Positions 1-11,533 of a stretch of DNA of 64,000 bases are shown piece after piece. Position 1 is the first letter of the stretch, and each line of letters begins with the position of its first letter. The notes under the pieces are model-generated. The model saw only the letters and a list, made by a program, of their open reading frames with translations. It ran no database searches and was not told the origin of the DNA. The stretch is from Raineyella sp044508675 (GTDB lineage Bacteria > Actinomycetota > Actinomycetes > Propionibacteriales > Propionibacteriaceae), in assembly GCA_044508675.1 (NCBI GenBank), contig JBIQHF010000001.1:1-64000 (forward strand), written 5' to 3'. The translations under genes and the position numbers were made by a program.

Positions 1-5
1 GGGCC

Positions 6-1217
6 TCACTCCCCTGCGACGGCCTTCTGCAGCTGCTCCACCCGATCCGTCCGCTCCCAGGTGAACTCCGGTAGCTCACGACCGAAGTGGCCGTACGCCG
101 ACGTGGCCTTGTAGATCGGCCGCTTCAGGTCCAGCTGGTCGACGATCGCGGCCGGCCGCAGGTCGAACACCTCGCGGATCGCCTTCAGCAGGGTCTCCTC
201 CGAGACCGTGCCGGTGCCGAACATCTCCACGTACAGGCCGACCGGGTTGGCCCGGCCGATGGCGTACGACGCCTGGACCTCGCAGCGCCTGGCCAGGCCG
301 GCAGCGACGATGTTCTTGGCGACCCAGCGCAGGGCGTACGCGGCGGAGCGGTCGACCTTCGACGGATCCTTGCCGGAGAAGGCGCCGCCGCCGTGGCGGG
401 CCATGCCGCCGTACGTGTCGACGATGATCTTGCGCCCGGTCAGGCCGGCGTCGCCCATCGGGCCGCCGACGACGAACCGGCCGGTCGGGTTGACCAGCAG
501 TGCCATCCGGTCGGTCGCCAGCCCTGCGCCGTACTCGGCCAGGACCGGGGCGACGACCTTGGTCCGGATGGTGTCGGTGAGCTCGTCGTTGGTGACGTCC
601 TCGTCGTGCTGGGTCGACACCAGGATGGTGTGCACGGCGACCGGGGTGTCGCCGTCGTACGCGATGGTCACCTGAGTCTTGCCGTCGGGCCTCAGCCCGC
701 GGGCGATGCCCTCCTTGCGGACCTTCGTCAGGCGCTCGGCCAGCCGGTGGGCCAGGAAGGCCGGAAGCGGCATCAGCGCCGGGGTCTCGTCCGTCGCGTA
801 GCCGAACATCAGTCCCTGGTCGCCGGCACCCTGCAGGTCGTACGGGTCGTCATGGGTGCCCTCGGTGCGGTACTCCAGCGACTTGTCGACGCCCTGGGCG
901 ATGTCGGGCGACTGCTGGCCGATGGACACGATGACCCCGCACGAGGCGCCGTCGAAGCCGACCCGGGAGGAGGTGTAGCCGATCGACTGCAGCTCCTGGC
1001 GGATGATCGCGGGGATCTCGACGTACGCGCTGGTCGTCACCTCGCCCACCACGTGCACCAGGCCGGTGGTGGTGACCGTCTCGACGGCCACACGCGCCTG
1101 CGGGTCCTGCTCGAGCATCGCGTCCAGGATGGCATCGGAGATGCGGTCGCAGACCTTGTCCGGGTGGCCCTCGGTGACCGACTCGGACGTGAACAGGCGC
1201 ATGTTGGTATAAGGCAC
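6..1217 (-). CDS. metK: S-adenosylmethionine synthetase
   Basis: Makes S-adenosylmethionine from methionine and ATP in the cytoplasm. The 403-residue protein shows the family signatures: GHPDK near residue 17, GAGDQGLMFGYA in the middle and GGGAFSGKDPSKVDRSAAY further on, and its length is normal. I place the start at the GTG at 1217, because TAGGAT sits exactly 7 nt upstream with no Shine-Dalgarno site, as in other leaderless genes here. The ATG at 1202, five codons later, would also fit the family (MRLFTSES). It lies 63 bp downstream of the MetX-like gene on the same strand, but probably has its own promoter. Identity is certain; the start is not. Confidence 0.95.
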   Translation of the reverse strand: MPYTNMRLFTSESVTEGHPDKVCDRISDAILDAMLEQDPQARVAVETVTTTGLVHVVGEVTTSAYVEIPAIIRQELQSIGYTSSRVGFDGASCGVIVSIGQQSPDIAQGVDKSLEYRTEGTHDDPYDLQGAGDQGLMFGYATDETPALMPLPAFLAHRLAERLTKVRKEGIARGLRPDGKTQVTIAYDGDTPVAVHTILVSTQHDEDVTNDELTDTIRTKVVAPVLAEYGAGLATDRMALLVNPTGRFVVGGPMGDAGLTGRKIIVDTYGGMARHGGGAFSGKDPSKVDRSAAYALRWVAKNIVAAGLARRCEVQASYAIGRANPVGLYVEMFGTGTVSEETLLKAIREVFDLRPAAIVDQLDLKRPIYKATSAYGHFGRELPEFTWERTDRVEQLQKAVAGE

Positions 1218-1224
1218 GGTTCTG

Positions 1225-1230
1225 ATCCTA
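1225..1230 (-). promoter_or_regulatory. -10 box of metK (leaderless)
   Basis: TAGGAT on the minus strand, separated by CAGAACC (7 nt) from the GTG at 1217. This spacing puts the transcription start at or next to the start codon. Confidence 0.5.
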
Positions 1231-1280
1231 GAGGTCGCCACCAATAGAGACCGGGTGGTCCGATGCTCGGTTGGGCCGCC

Positions 1281-2351
1281 TCACACCTCGATCGCCAGCA
1301 ACTCCTTCAGGTGGGCGTCCACCTCGGCCAGGTAGGCCGGTTCGAACCCGAACAGCCCGAAGTGGCCCGCGATGGTGTGCAGCACCCGCAGCTCGCTGTT
1401 CGGGGTCAGCTGCTGTTCGTACTCGCAGTCCCGGGGCGGGAAGAACATGTCCTCGTCGTGAGGCATCACGAACACCTTGGCGGTGATGCGTCCCAGTGCC
1501 GCGGCGAGGTCTCCGTCGGTGTTGCGGGCCACGTCCCCGCGCTGCCACTTCCAGCCCTGGACCAGCAGCGAGTTCGGGTCCATGACAGTGAAGGTGGCCC
1601 GGAGGAATCGTTCCTCGAACTCCTCGAAGGTGTCCCAGCTGACGTCCGGCAGCTCGATCTCGCGCCACACCCCGGTCTTCCAGAACTCGGTCGACAGGCC
1701 GAGCACCGCCCAGATGTCGGCATGCCGGGCGAGCCCGTCGTGCACCTGGGTGTGGGAGGTGTACTCCCCGCCGTTCCAGCCCGGGTCGGAGGTGATCGCG
1801 TCCATCAGGGTCTTGGTGAACAGGAAGTCGTGCGGGGTGTTCTGTGCGGTGCCGGCGATCGGTGCGGCCCGCAGCACCTTGTCAGGGAAGCGCACCGCCC
1901 ACTCCCAGGTCTGCTGGGCGCCCATCGACCCGCCCACGACCAGCGCCAGCCGGTCGATCCCGTAGACCTCGCGGAGCAGCCGTTCCTGGGCCCGTACGTC
2001 GTCGGCGATCCGCACGTTCGGGAACCTCGACATGGCGATCTCGCCGTCGGTGTTGTGCGGCGAGGTGGACAGGCCGTTGCCGATCTGGTTGATCACGATG
2101 ATGAAGTACTTCTCCGGGTCCAGGGCACGTCCGGGGCCGATGAACACCTGGTCCCAGGTCTGGTGGGTGCCGGAGAACCAGGTCGGGACGAGGATGGCGT
2201 TGTCCTTGGCCTCGTTGAGCTGTCCGTAGGTCGCCACGGCGAGCTCCAGATCGGGGATGACCCCGCCGTCCTCCAGCTCGAACCGGCCGAGCGGGACCAG
2301 CTCGTACGGTCCCTGCACCTCGGGCGTGTAGAAGGGGTTGTCCAGGGCCAC
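1281..2351 (-). CDS. MetX-like alpha/beta hydrolase (homoserine O-acetyltransferase family)
   Basis: Alpha/beta hydrolase of the homoserine acetyltransferase superfamily, 356 residues. The nucleophile elbow GGSMG has Ser142; the probable acid lies in MPHDED (about residues 296-301) and the His in IAGHFG (His330). The region around that His differs from the YGHDAF pattern I know from true MetX proteins, so the acyl-transfer reaction is not assured and a hydrolase role is possible. The neighbour metK agrees with a methionine-related role. The GTG start is preceded by GAGGAG at good spacing. Upstream it is divergent from the oxoprolinase gene. Confidence 0.75.
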   Translation of the reverse strand: MALDNPFYTPEVQGPYELVPLGRFELEDGGVIPDLELAVATYGQLNEAKDNAILVPTWFSGTHQTWDQVFIGPGRALDPEKYFIIVINQIGNGLSTSPHNTDGEIAMSRFPNVRIADDVRAQERLLREVYGIDRLALVVGGSMGAQQTWEWAVRFPDKVLRAAPIAGTAQNTPHDFLFTKTLMDAITSDPGWNGGEYTSHTQVHDGLARHADIWAVLGLSTEFWKTGVWREIELPDVSWDTFEEFEERFLRATFTVMDPNSLLVQGWKWQRGDVARNTDGDLAAALGRITAKVFVMPHDEDMFFPPRDCEYEQQLTPNSELRVLHTIAGHFGLFGFEPAYLAEVDAHLKELLAIEV

Positions 2352-2385
2352 GGTGTTCTCCTCGTCGAGTCACGGCATTGGCGAC

Positions 2386-2391
2386 AGCCTA
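2386..2391 (-). promoter_or_regulatory. possible -10 box of the metX-like gene
   Basis: TAGGCT on the minus strand about 34 bp upstream of the GTG at 2351. Together with the GAGGAG site it suggests a normal short leader. No convincing -35 box was seen. Confidence 0.3.
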
Positions 2392-2426
2392 GACGTGGTC
2401 GACATCACATGCAGCTGGGCACGCCG

Positions 2427-2432
2427 TAGGCT
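2427..2432 (+). promoter_or_regulatory. -10 box of the oxoprolinase gene (leaderless)
   Basis: TAGGCT followed by 7 nt and the ATG at 2440. It is divergent from the TAGGCT box of the metX-like gene 36 bp away. Confidence 0.45.
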
Positions 2433-2439
2433 CGGGGAC

Positions 2440-6091
<3,652 letters not shown>

Positions 6092-6102
<11 letters not shown>

Positions 6103-6598
6103 AGCGGGCGGCCAGGTCCTCGGCCCAGGCGTCGACCTTGTCCCAGTCGGTGAAATCCCCCTTCGGGGATCGGATCAGGCCCATGATGACCCGCTCCCAC
6201 CAGGTGCGGGACTTCGGGTCGTACGATCCGGGGAAGACCGTCGAGGCCACCGGCGGTTGCGGCAGGACGGAGGCCAACTGGTCCGGGAAGCGGATCGCGG
6301 ACTCGTGTTCCTGGCCATCCTCCGACATCACGCTCAGGCAGGTGACGAACACGGCGACCCGCCGCCCGACGAGGTGGGACTTCCGGGCGGTCAACCACTT
6401 CCCGCTCGCCGAGTAGACGCTGTTGGCCAGGATGCCCGAGCCGACGATGACCGCCTCGTACGCCCGGGGGTCGGGATTGTCCTGCACGGGCACGACCGTG
6501 GCCTGGTGTCCGGCCGCGGTGAGACGGGCACCGATCCGCTCGGCGATCGACTGGGTCGTCCCACCCTTGGTGGCGAAGGCCACCAGAACGTTTGTCAT
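6092..6598 (-). CDS. flavodoxin-domain protein (HemG-like)
   Basis: Flavodoxin-fold protein of 168 residues. It starts MTNVLVAFATKGGTTQSIAERIG, where the TKGGTTQ loop would bind FMN phosphate, followed by VIVGSGI (about residues 49-55) and a WW-containing C-terminal part. This resembles the menaquinone-dependent protoporphyrinogen oxidase HemG/flavodoxin group. The redox partner is unknown and no heme genes adjoin it. The ATG at 6598 has GGGGAG 5 nt upstream. Its last codons overlap the convergent oxoprolinase gene. A general flavodoxin role is the alternative. Confidence 0.7.
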
Positions 6599-6745
6599 GC
6601 GTACTCCCCGGATCGGTCGATGGGTATGTTCTAGGCCCACGGTAGGTCGACGACAGGCAGCGGCAATCAGGATCATCACGGGGATTCCCCTAGCGAGGTG
6701 CCACGCCGGTCCGGCCCGGCGCTGCACCGTACGGGCTGGCCGTAC

Positions 6746-6751
6746 TACCGT
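6746..6751 (+). promoter_or_regulatory. -10 box of the serine hydrolase gene (leaderless)
   Basis: TACCGT, then CGATCC, then the ATG at 6758. No Shine-Dalgarno site is present. Confidence 0.4.
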
Positions 6752-6757
6752 CGATCC

Positions 6758-8146
6758 ATGACCCTGCGCCCCGACACCGTCCGTGTCCTCGATGACTGGC
6801 TGCTCCGGACCCAGCGGGCCAAACGGGTGCCCTCGCTGTCGGCGGCGATCGCCCGCGACGGGGAGCGGGTGTGGACCGGGACGGTCGGCGTACGCGAGCC
6901 GGGCGGTGCGCCGGTCACCGCGAGCACGCGGTACCGGATCGGGTCGATCACCAAACCGGTGGTCGCGATCGCGGTGCTCCAGTTGGTCTCCGAGGGCCGG
7001 GTGGGGCTAGAGACCCCGATCTCGGCCGTGCTGCCGGACGCCCCGTCACCGGAGGCCTCCGTCGCGCAGTACCTCAGCCACACCTCCGGGCTGGCCGCCG
7101 AGCCGGTCGGCCCGTGGTGGGAACGCTCTCCCGGCCCGACGTGGACCGAGCTGCTCGCGGGTGCCCCGGCAGTACTGACAGCGCCGGGCCGGCTGCACCA
7201 CTACTCGAACACCGGGTTCGCCGTGCTCGGTCACCTGCTGGAGGTGCTCGAGGACGAGCCGTGGGATGCCGTGGTCGGCCGCCGGGTGCTGGCCCCGCTG
7301 GCCATGGCCTCGACGGGTCGGCTCGCGAACGACGAGTCCGCCACGGGGGTGGCCGTGCACCCGCACGCGGACGCCTGGTATCCGGAGCCGTTGCACGACT
7401 ATCGGGCGATGGGGCCGGCCGGGGAGCTATGGTCGACCCCCAGTGACCTGGTCCGACTGGGGTCCTGGACACTGGGACTACTGCCGTCGGTGCCGCTGCT
7501 CCCCGCCGGGCTCCGGCACCAGATGCACGAGCCGCGGACCCTGGCCGACACCCCGGGAGTCGCCTGGACCGTGGCCCAGGGCCTGGGCCTGCAGGTCTGG
7601 AACCTTGCCGGGCGGCGCCAGTGGGGGCACAGTGGATCCGTGCCGGGCTTCACCGCCGAGCTGCGCTGTGATGTCGACAGCGGTGACGTGGTCGCGCTCT
7701 GCGCATCGGCGACCCATGCGGTGGGGGTGGGCCTGGAGCTGGTGGACCTGCTGGAGACCACCGAGCCCGCCCCGGTCAGTCCGTGGACCCCGGACCCGGC
7801 CCAGGCCGACCTGGTTCCCCTGTCCGGGATCTGGTATTGGGGGCCGAACCCGTACGCCCTCACCGTCATCCCCGGCCGGGGCCCCTCGGGGGCACCCGCC
7901 GGGCGGCCGCACCTGGAGCTCGCCCCGCTCGACGGGGGACGGCGGACCACCACGTTCGAACAGGACAGTGGTGGTCGGTGGATCGGGGTCCTGGGCGACT
8001 ACTGGCTCGGTGAGGAGCTGCGGCCGCTGACCGGCCCGGACGGGGTGCCGTACGCCCTGGACATCGCCACCTTCCGCTTCACCCGCGCCCCGTACGCCGC
8101 CGGGAGCGACGTGCCGGGCGAGGCGGAAGGCGACCGCTGGCAGTGA
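6758..8146 (+). CDS. serine hydrolase of the beta-lactamase/penicillin-binding protein class C fold
   Basis: Predicted serine hydrolase of 462 residues. The class C triad is visible: SITK at 63-66 (Ser63, Lys66), YSN at 149-151 and a GHSGS motif near 290. A C-terminal extension after about residue 340 resembles the lipocalin-like tail of some family members. No signal peptide or lipobox was seen, so it is probably cytoplasmic. Such proteins include D-aminopeptidases and esterases; the substrate cannot be assigned. ATG at 6758 chosen because the family begins there and a TANNNT box lies 6 nt upstream. Confidence 0.8.
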   Translation: MTLRPDTVRVLDDWLLRTQRAKRVPSLSAAIARDGERVWTGTVGVREPGGAPVTASTRYRIGSITKPVVAIAVLQLVSEGRVGLETPISAVLPDAPSPEASVAQYLSHTSGLAAEPVGPWWERSPGPTWTELLAGAPAVLTAPGRLHHYSNTGFAVLGHLLEVLEDEPWDAVVGRRVLAPLAMASTGRLANDESATGVAVHPHADAWYPEPLHDYRAMGPAGELWSTPSDLVRLGSWTLGLLPSVPLLPAGLRHQMHEPRTLADTPGVAWTVAQGLGLQVWNLAGRRQWGHSGSVPGFTAELRCDVDSGDVVALCASATHAVGVGLELVDLLETTEPAPVSPWTPDPAQADLVPLSGIWYWGPNPYALTVIPGRGPSGAPAGRPHLELAPLDGGRRTTTFEQDSGGRWIGVLGDYWLGEELRPLTGPDGVPYALDIATFRFTRAPYAAGSDVPGEAEGDRWQ

Positions 8147-8153
8147 GCGGCGA

Positions 8154-8702
8154 CTACTCGGCGCCGAGCTGGGAGGCCTCGGCGGCCTCGCGGGCCTCGA
8201 TGCGCTTGTCCCGGATGACCTTCAGCCGGGCCTTGGCGTGGTCGGCGGCCTTGCGGACCGCATCCTCCGGGTCGGGCAGCTCCACCGCGGCAAGTGCCTC
8301 CGCCTCGGCCTCCTCACGGGACCTGACGTCGGCCCGCCACTGCGCGGCGAACTCCTCCAGCGCGACGACCTCGCCGCCGACCAGTCGGTTGATGTAGTCG
8401 ACGCAGCGCTTGTAGGCGCTCTGCCAGGCGGTGGGACTGGACGCGTAGGTGGGGTCGGCCGGGTCGAGCAGGACGTCGACCTGCGAGGCGCTCGAGCCGC
8501 CAGCAGACTTGAAGAACAGGTGGAAGCGGCCACCCTGGTTCCACTTCCCATCGGGGAACAGGAGCAGGCCGGAACCGGTGGTCAGGTTGTTCCACTCGGA
8601 ACTGGGCATACCACCCGCATCAGCGATCCCCAGCAGCGAGATGTTCGCCCATCGCCCGCTGGGGACGCCCTGGGTGTAGATCCAAGCTCCGCTCATCGTC
8701 AT
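8154..8702 (-). CDS. hypothetical protein with charged C-terminal helix
   Basis: I do not recognise this 182-residue protein. Residues 1-75 are rich in Gly, Ser and Trp and look like a small beta-rich domain. Residues about 90-180 are strongly charged and Ala/Glu/Arg-rich, probably one long helix or coiled coil. No membrane segment or signal is seen. The start may be the ATG at 8702 or, two codons later, 8696; a GAGGAGAG stretch lies upstream at long spacing. It is tail-to-tail with the serine hydrolase (7 bp gap), so the two are not co-transcribed. Confidence 0.55.
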   Translation of the reverse strand: MTMSGAWIYTQGVPSGRWANISLLGIADAGGMPSSEWNNLTTGSGLLLFPDGKWNQGGRFHLFFKSAGGSSASQVDVLLDPADPTYASSPTAWQSAYKRCVDYINRLVGGEVVALEEFAAQWRADVRSREEAEAEALAAVELPDPEDAVRKAADHAKARLKVIRDKRIEAREAAEASQLGAE

Positions 8703-9027
8703 TGGTCTGCTCTCTCCTCGGCCTCCGAGCCACGATTCAGGCTATGGGAGCGACGATACCGGGCAGGCACCACTCGACCCAGCGCACGGTCCAGTTGTCG
8801 ATCACGCCCTCCGGGCAGCTCGCCTCTGAGCGTGCCCCAGAAGGGTCTGTCGCGTTTTTGGAACGCTCGAACACCCCCTCCGATCCGCGCCATGACAGGG
8901 ATCGACACCTCCCGACCGGGTCCACGACGGCGCGATTTCGCTTTTGCTCGGAGGCTGGGTTATAGTTTTCGAGCTGCCTGAAACGGGCAGCAACGGTCAC
9001 TCAGGAACTGGGTTCCAGAGACTGATT
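8703..9027. other. intergenic region before the tRNA genes
   Basis: No gene could be supported in these 325 bp. The only recognisable element is the probable tRNA promoter with TATAGT at 8961-8966. Confidence 0.5.
8961..8966 (+). promoter_or_regulatory. probable -10 box of the tRNA operon
   Basis: TATAGT, a near-perfect -10 hexamer in an AT-richer patch, 62 bp before tRNA-Asp. The -35 region is weak (TTCGCT at 18 bp spacing). Confidence 0.5.
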
Positions 9028-9101
9028 GGCCCCGTAGCGCAGTTGGTTAGCGCGCCGCCCTGTCACGGCGGAGGTCGCGGGTTCGAGTCCCGTCGGGGTC
9101 G
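9028..9101 (+). tRNA. tRNA-Asp (GTC)
   Basis: A full cloverleaf can be drawn. The acceptor stem pairs GGCCCCG with CGGGGTC, the anticodon stem CCGCC/GGCGG encloses CTGTCAC with anticodon GTC, and the T arm has GTTCGAGTC. The discriminator is G, as usual for tRNA-Asp. CCA is not encoded. tRNA-Phe follows 64 bp later. Confidence 0.96.
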
Positions 9102-9165
9102 CGGAGGACGGTGGGACGATGAGTCGATCGTGTCACCGTTTTTCTGTTGGAGGGCACCACCCTTC

Positions 9166-9239
9166 GGCCAGGTAGCTCAGTTGGTAGCAGCGTTCGCCTG
9201 AAAAGTGAAAGGTCACCGGTTCGAACCCGGTCCTGGCCA
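9166..9239 (+). tRNA. tRNA-Phe (GAA)
   Basis: The acceptor stem GGCCAGG/CCTGGCC is perfect. The anticodon stem TTCGC/GTGAA encloses CTGAAAA with anticodon GAA, the T loop is TTCGAAC, and the discriminator is A. CCA is not encoded. Probably co-transcribed with tRNA-Asp. Confidence 0.95.
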
Positions 9240-9248
9240 CCTCATCCC

Positions 9249-9299
9249 GTTCGGTTCTCCGAGCAGTTCGGTTCTCCGAGCAGTTCGGTTCTCCGAGCA
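9249..9299. repeat. 17-bp tandem repeat, three copies
   Basis: Three identical head-to-tail copies of GTTCGGTTCTCCGAGCA, followed by a degenerate partial copy (GTCCGGTTCG). They begin 9 bp after tRNA-Phe, in non-coding DNA. They may lie in the tRNA trailer; no terminator hairpin is evident. Confidence 0.9.
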
Positions 9300-9423
9300 G
9301 TCCGGTTCGTGAAGCACCGGATCAGCATCACCCAAGGGTCGCACCACCCGGTGCGGCCCTTCTCGCTGCCCGACGGACTGCCACCCGTTCTACGGAGGGT
9401 GTAGGAGAGAGGCCGGCCCGGGC

Positions 9424-9429
9424 TAGACT
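9424..9429 (+). promoter_or_regulatory. -10 box of the fructosamine-kinase-like gene (leaderless)
   Basis: TAGACT, then CCTTCC, then the ATG at 9436. Confidence 0.5.
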
Positions 9430-9435
9430 CCTTCC

Positions 9436-10200
9436 ATGCGGCACGAGACGTTCACCAAGCAATCCGCCACCGCGCCGGCGGGCTACTTCGAGGTGGAGGC
9501 GGCGGGCCTGGAGTGGCTGGCCGCGGCCGGCCCCGCGGGGGCGCACGTCGTCCACGTACGCTCGATCGCCGAGGGCCGCATCGTGCTCGACAACGTCCCC
9601 AACGCCCGTCCCTCCAAGGCCGCTGCGGAGGCCTTCGGGCACGCCCTGACGCGCACGCATGCCGCGGGGGCCGCGGCCTTCGGGCAGGGCCCCGATGGGT
9701 GGCAGGGGGACGGCTACATCGGCATGCAGGCGATGTCGCTGCGCCCGGAGCCGACCTGGGGGGTGTTCTTCGCCGAGCAGCGCCTGCTTCCCTACGCCCA
9801 GTCGGCCCATGCGGTCGGCAACCTGGACCACAGCGGCCTGCACACGATCGAGCGGATCTGCGAGCGTCTGGCCGACGGCGTGTTCGACGACGGGCGGCCT
9901 CCGGCCCGGATCCACGGAGACCTGTGGGCCGGAAACATCCTGTGGTCCCCGAAGGGCGTAGTGATGATCGACCCGGCCGCCCATGGTGGCCACGGGCTGA
10001 CCGACCTGGCGATGCTGTCGCTGTTCGGCGCACCGCACATCGACACCATCCTGGACGCGTACGCCGAGAGCGCCCGGCTGGACGACGGCTGGCGCGGCCT
10101 GGTGCCGCTGCACCAGCTCCATCCGCTGCTGGTGCACTCGGTCACCCACTCGGCGGCGTACGGCACTCAGGCCGTACGCGTCGCCGAGCGGTACCTCTGA
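9436..10200 (+). CDS. fructosamine kinase family protein
   Basis: Predicted small-molecule kinase with a protein-kinase-like fold, 254 residues. HGDLWAGN at 160-167 is the catalytic loop with Asp162, and IDPA with Asp179 is the metal-binding motif. Lys8 (FTKQ) could be the ATP-contacting lysine. Fructosamine kinases are nearer 290 residues, so the N-terminal lobe is short. The family phosphorylates ketoamine-modified compounds to remove glycation damage; bacterial substrates are often undefined. It has its own leaderless promoter and ends 13 bp from the convergent ndh. Confidence 0.8.
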   Translation: MRHETFTKQSATAPAGYFEVEAAGLEWLAAAGPAGAHVVHVRSIAEGRIVLDNVPNARPSKAAAEAFGHALTRTHAAGAAAFGQGPDGWQGDGYIGMQAMSLRPEPTWGVFFAEQRLLPYAQSAHAVGNLDHSGLHTIERICERLADGVFDDGRPPARIHGDLWAGNILWSPKGVVMIDPAAHGGHGLTDLAMLSLFGAPHIDTILDAYAESARLDDGWRGLVPLHQLHPLLVHSVTHSAAYGTQAVRVAERYL

Positions 10201-10213
10201 GCCGGGACCCGCC

Positions 10214-11521
10214 CTAGTCCTGGTCGGACTCGATGGTCATCCGTCGCGCCCGGCGGGGCGACTTCAGGTCGCCGACGATGTTCCAGGTGTTGGAGCCCCA
10301 GGCGACGTAGCGGAAGCCGAGGTTGATCATCGCGCCGACGCGGTTGCGGCCACCCAGCAACATGAACAGGTGCACCGCGACCCACATCAGCCAGGCGATC
10401 AGCCCGGTGAAGTTGACCGACGAACTGCGGCCGGGGATGGCGACCTGCGCGACAGCCGCATTACGGCCGATCGTCGCCATGGTGCCCTTGTCCCAGTACT
10501 CGAAGGAGGCCAGCTGCTCGCCGCGGGCGTGCCGGGCGATCTGGTCGGCGATGTGCACGCCCATCTGCATGGCAGGCTGGGCGAGCTGCGGCAGCGGCTG
10601 GTCCTCGATGATCGAGCAGTCGCCGGCGGCGAAGACCCGGTCCTGGCCCTTCACCCGCAGCTTGTTGTCGACGATGATGCGATGGCCGCGACCGAGCTCG
10701 AAGCCGGTCTGGGAGATCCAGTCGTAGGCACCGACGCCGGCTGCCCAGATCACCACGTCGGCGTCGAGGACCTCGCCGCCGGCCAGCTTCACCCGGCCCT
10801 CGGTGATCTCGGCGACGGCGGTGTCGAGGCGGACGTCCACGTCGCGCTTGACCATCTCGTCGTACGTGTACTCCTGCAGCTTGTGGTCGAACGGGGCCAG
10901 CAGCACCGGACCGGCCTCGATCAGGTGCACCTTGATCTTCTTGCGGTCCAGCTCCGGGTACATGTTCGGCACCCCGGTCGAGCGCATCTCGGCCAGCGAG
11001 CCGGCCATCTCCACGCCGGTGGCGCCGCCCCCGACGACGACGAGGCTGAGGTCGCGAGCGTTCCGCTCGGGCTCCGACATCGCCGCGTAGTGCTCCATCT
11101 GCCCGAACACCGCGTCCCGACAGGCGATCGCCTGCGCGCGGGTGTACATCGGCAGGGCGTTCTCGGCGACGCCGGGCAGGCCGAAGAAGTTCGCCGTCAC
11201 GCCGATGCCGACGACCAGGTAGTCGTACGTCAGCTCGCGGCCGTCCGCGAGGGTGACCGTACGCCCCTCGACGTCGACGCCGGTCACCGTGCCACACGTG
11301 AACCGGACACCGCGATGCTTGCCGGCGAAGTTGCGCAGCGAGTAGGTGACGTCGCCGGGGTTCAGGCCACCCGTGGCGACCTGGTACAGCAGCGGCTGGA
11401 AGGTGTTGTACGGATGCTTGTCCACCAGGGTGACCCGACAGCCGAGCTTGTCGAGCTGTTGCGAAGCCTGGATCCCTGCGAAACCAGCACCGAGTACGAC
11501 GACATGAGGCCCTTGATTCAC
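10214..11521 (-). CDS. ndh: type II NADH dehydrogenase
   Basis: Single-subunit, non-proton-pumping NADH:quinone oxidoreductase on the inner face of the membrane, 435 residues. The FAD fold has GAGFAGIQ near residue 11 and the NAD fold GGGATGVEMAG near 165; VFAAGDCSI near 300 closes the FAD site. A hydrophobic C-terminal part (IAWLMWVAVHLFMLL) fits membrane attachment. The start is a GTG directly after ACGAGG. A TATTGT element 24 nt upstream could be the -10 box. The next gene upstream on this strand ends 12 bp away, so co-transcription is possible. Confidence 0.9.
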   Translation of the reverse strand: MNQGPHVVVLGAGFAGIQASQQLDKLGCRVTLVDKHPYNTFQPLLYQVATGGLNPGDVTYSLRNFAGKHRGVRFTCGTVTGVDVEGRTVTLADGRELTYDYLVVGIGVTANFFGLPGVAENALPMYTRAQAIACRDAVFGQMEHYAAMSEPERNARDLSLVVVGGGATGVEMAGSLAEMRSTGVPNMYPELDRKKIKVHLIEAGPVLLAPFDHKLQEYTYDEMVKRDVDVRLDTAVAEITEGRVKLAGGEVLDADVVIWAAGVGAYDWISQTGFELGRGHRIIVDNKLRVKGQDRVFAAGDCSIIEDQPLPQLAQPAMQMGVHIADQIARHARGEQLASFEYWDKGTMATIGRNAAVAQVAIPGRSSSVNFTGLIAWLMWVAVHLFMLLGGRNRVGAMINLGFRYVAWGSNTWNIVGDLKSPRRARRMTIESDQD

Positions 11522-11533
11522 CTCGTCATCGTG

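Noticed and set aside
1203..1300. SAM riboswitch upstream of metK
   Set aside because: Only 63 bp separate metK from the upstream gene and no SAM-riboswitch-like helices were found; a leaderless promoter explains the region.
9249..9299. CRISPR array
   Set aside because: Repeats are directly adjacent without spacers and there are no cas genes.
9028..10200. Integration site of a mobile element at the tRNA genes
   Set aside because: No integrase, no repeated tRNA 3' end, and the genes on both sides look chromosomal.
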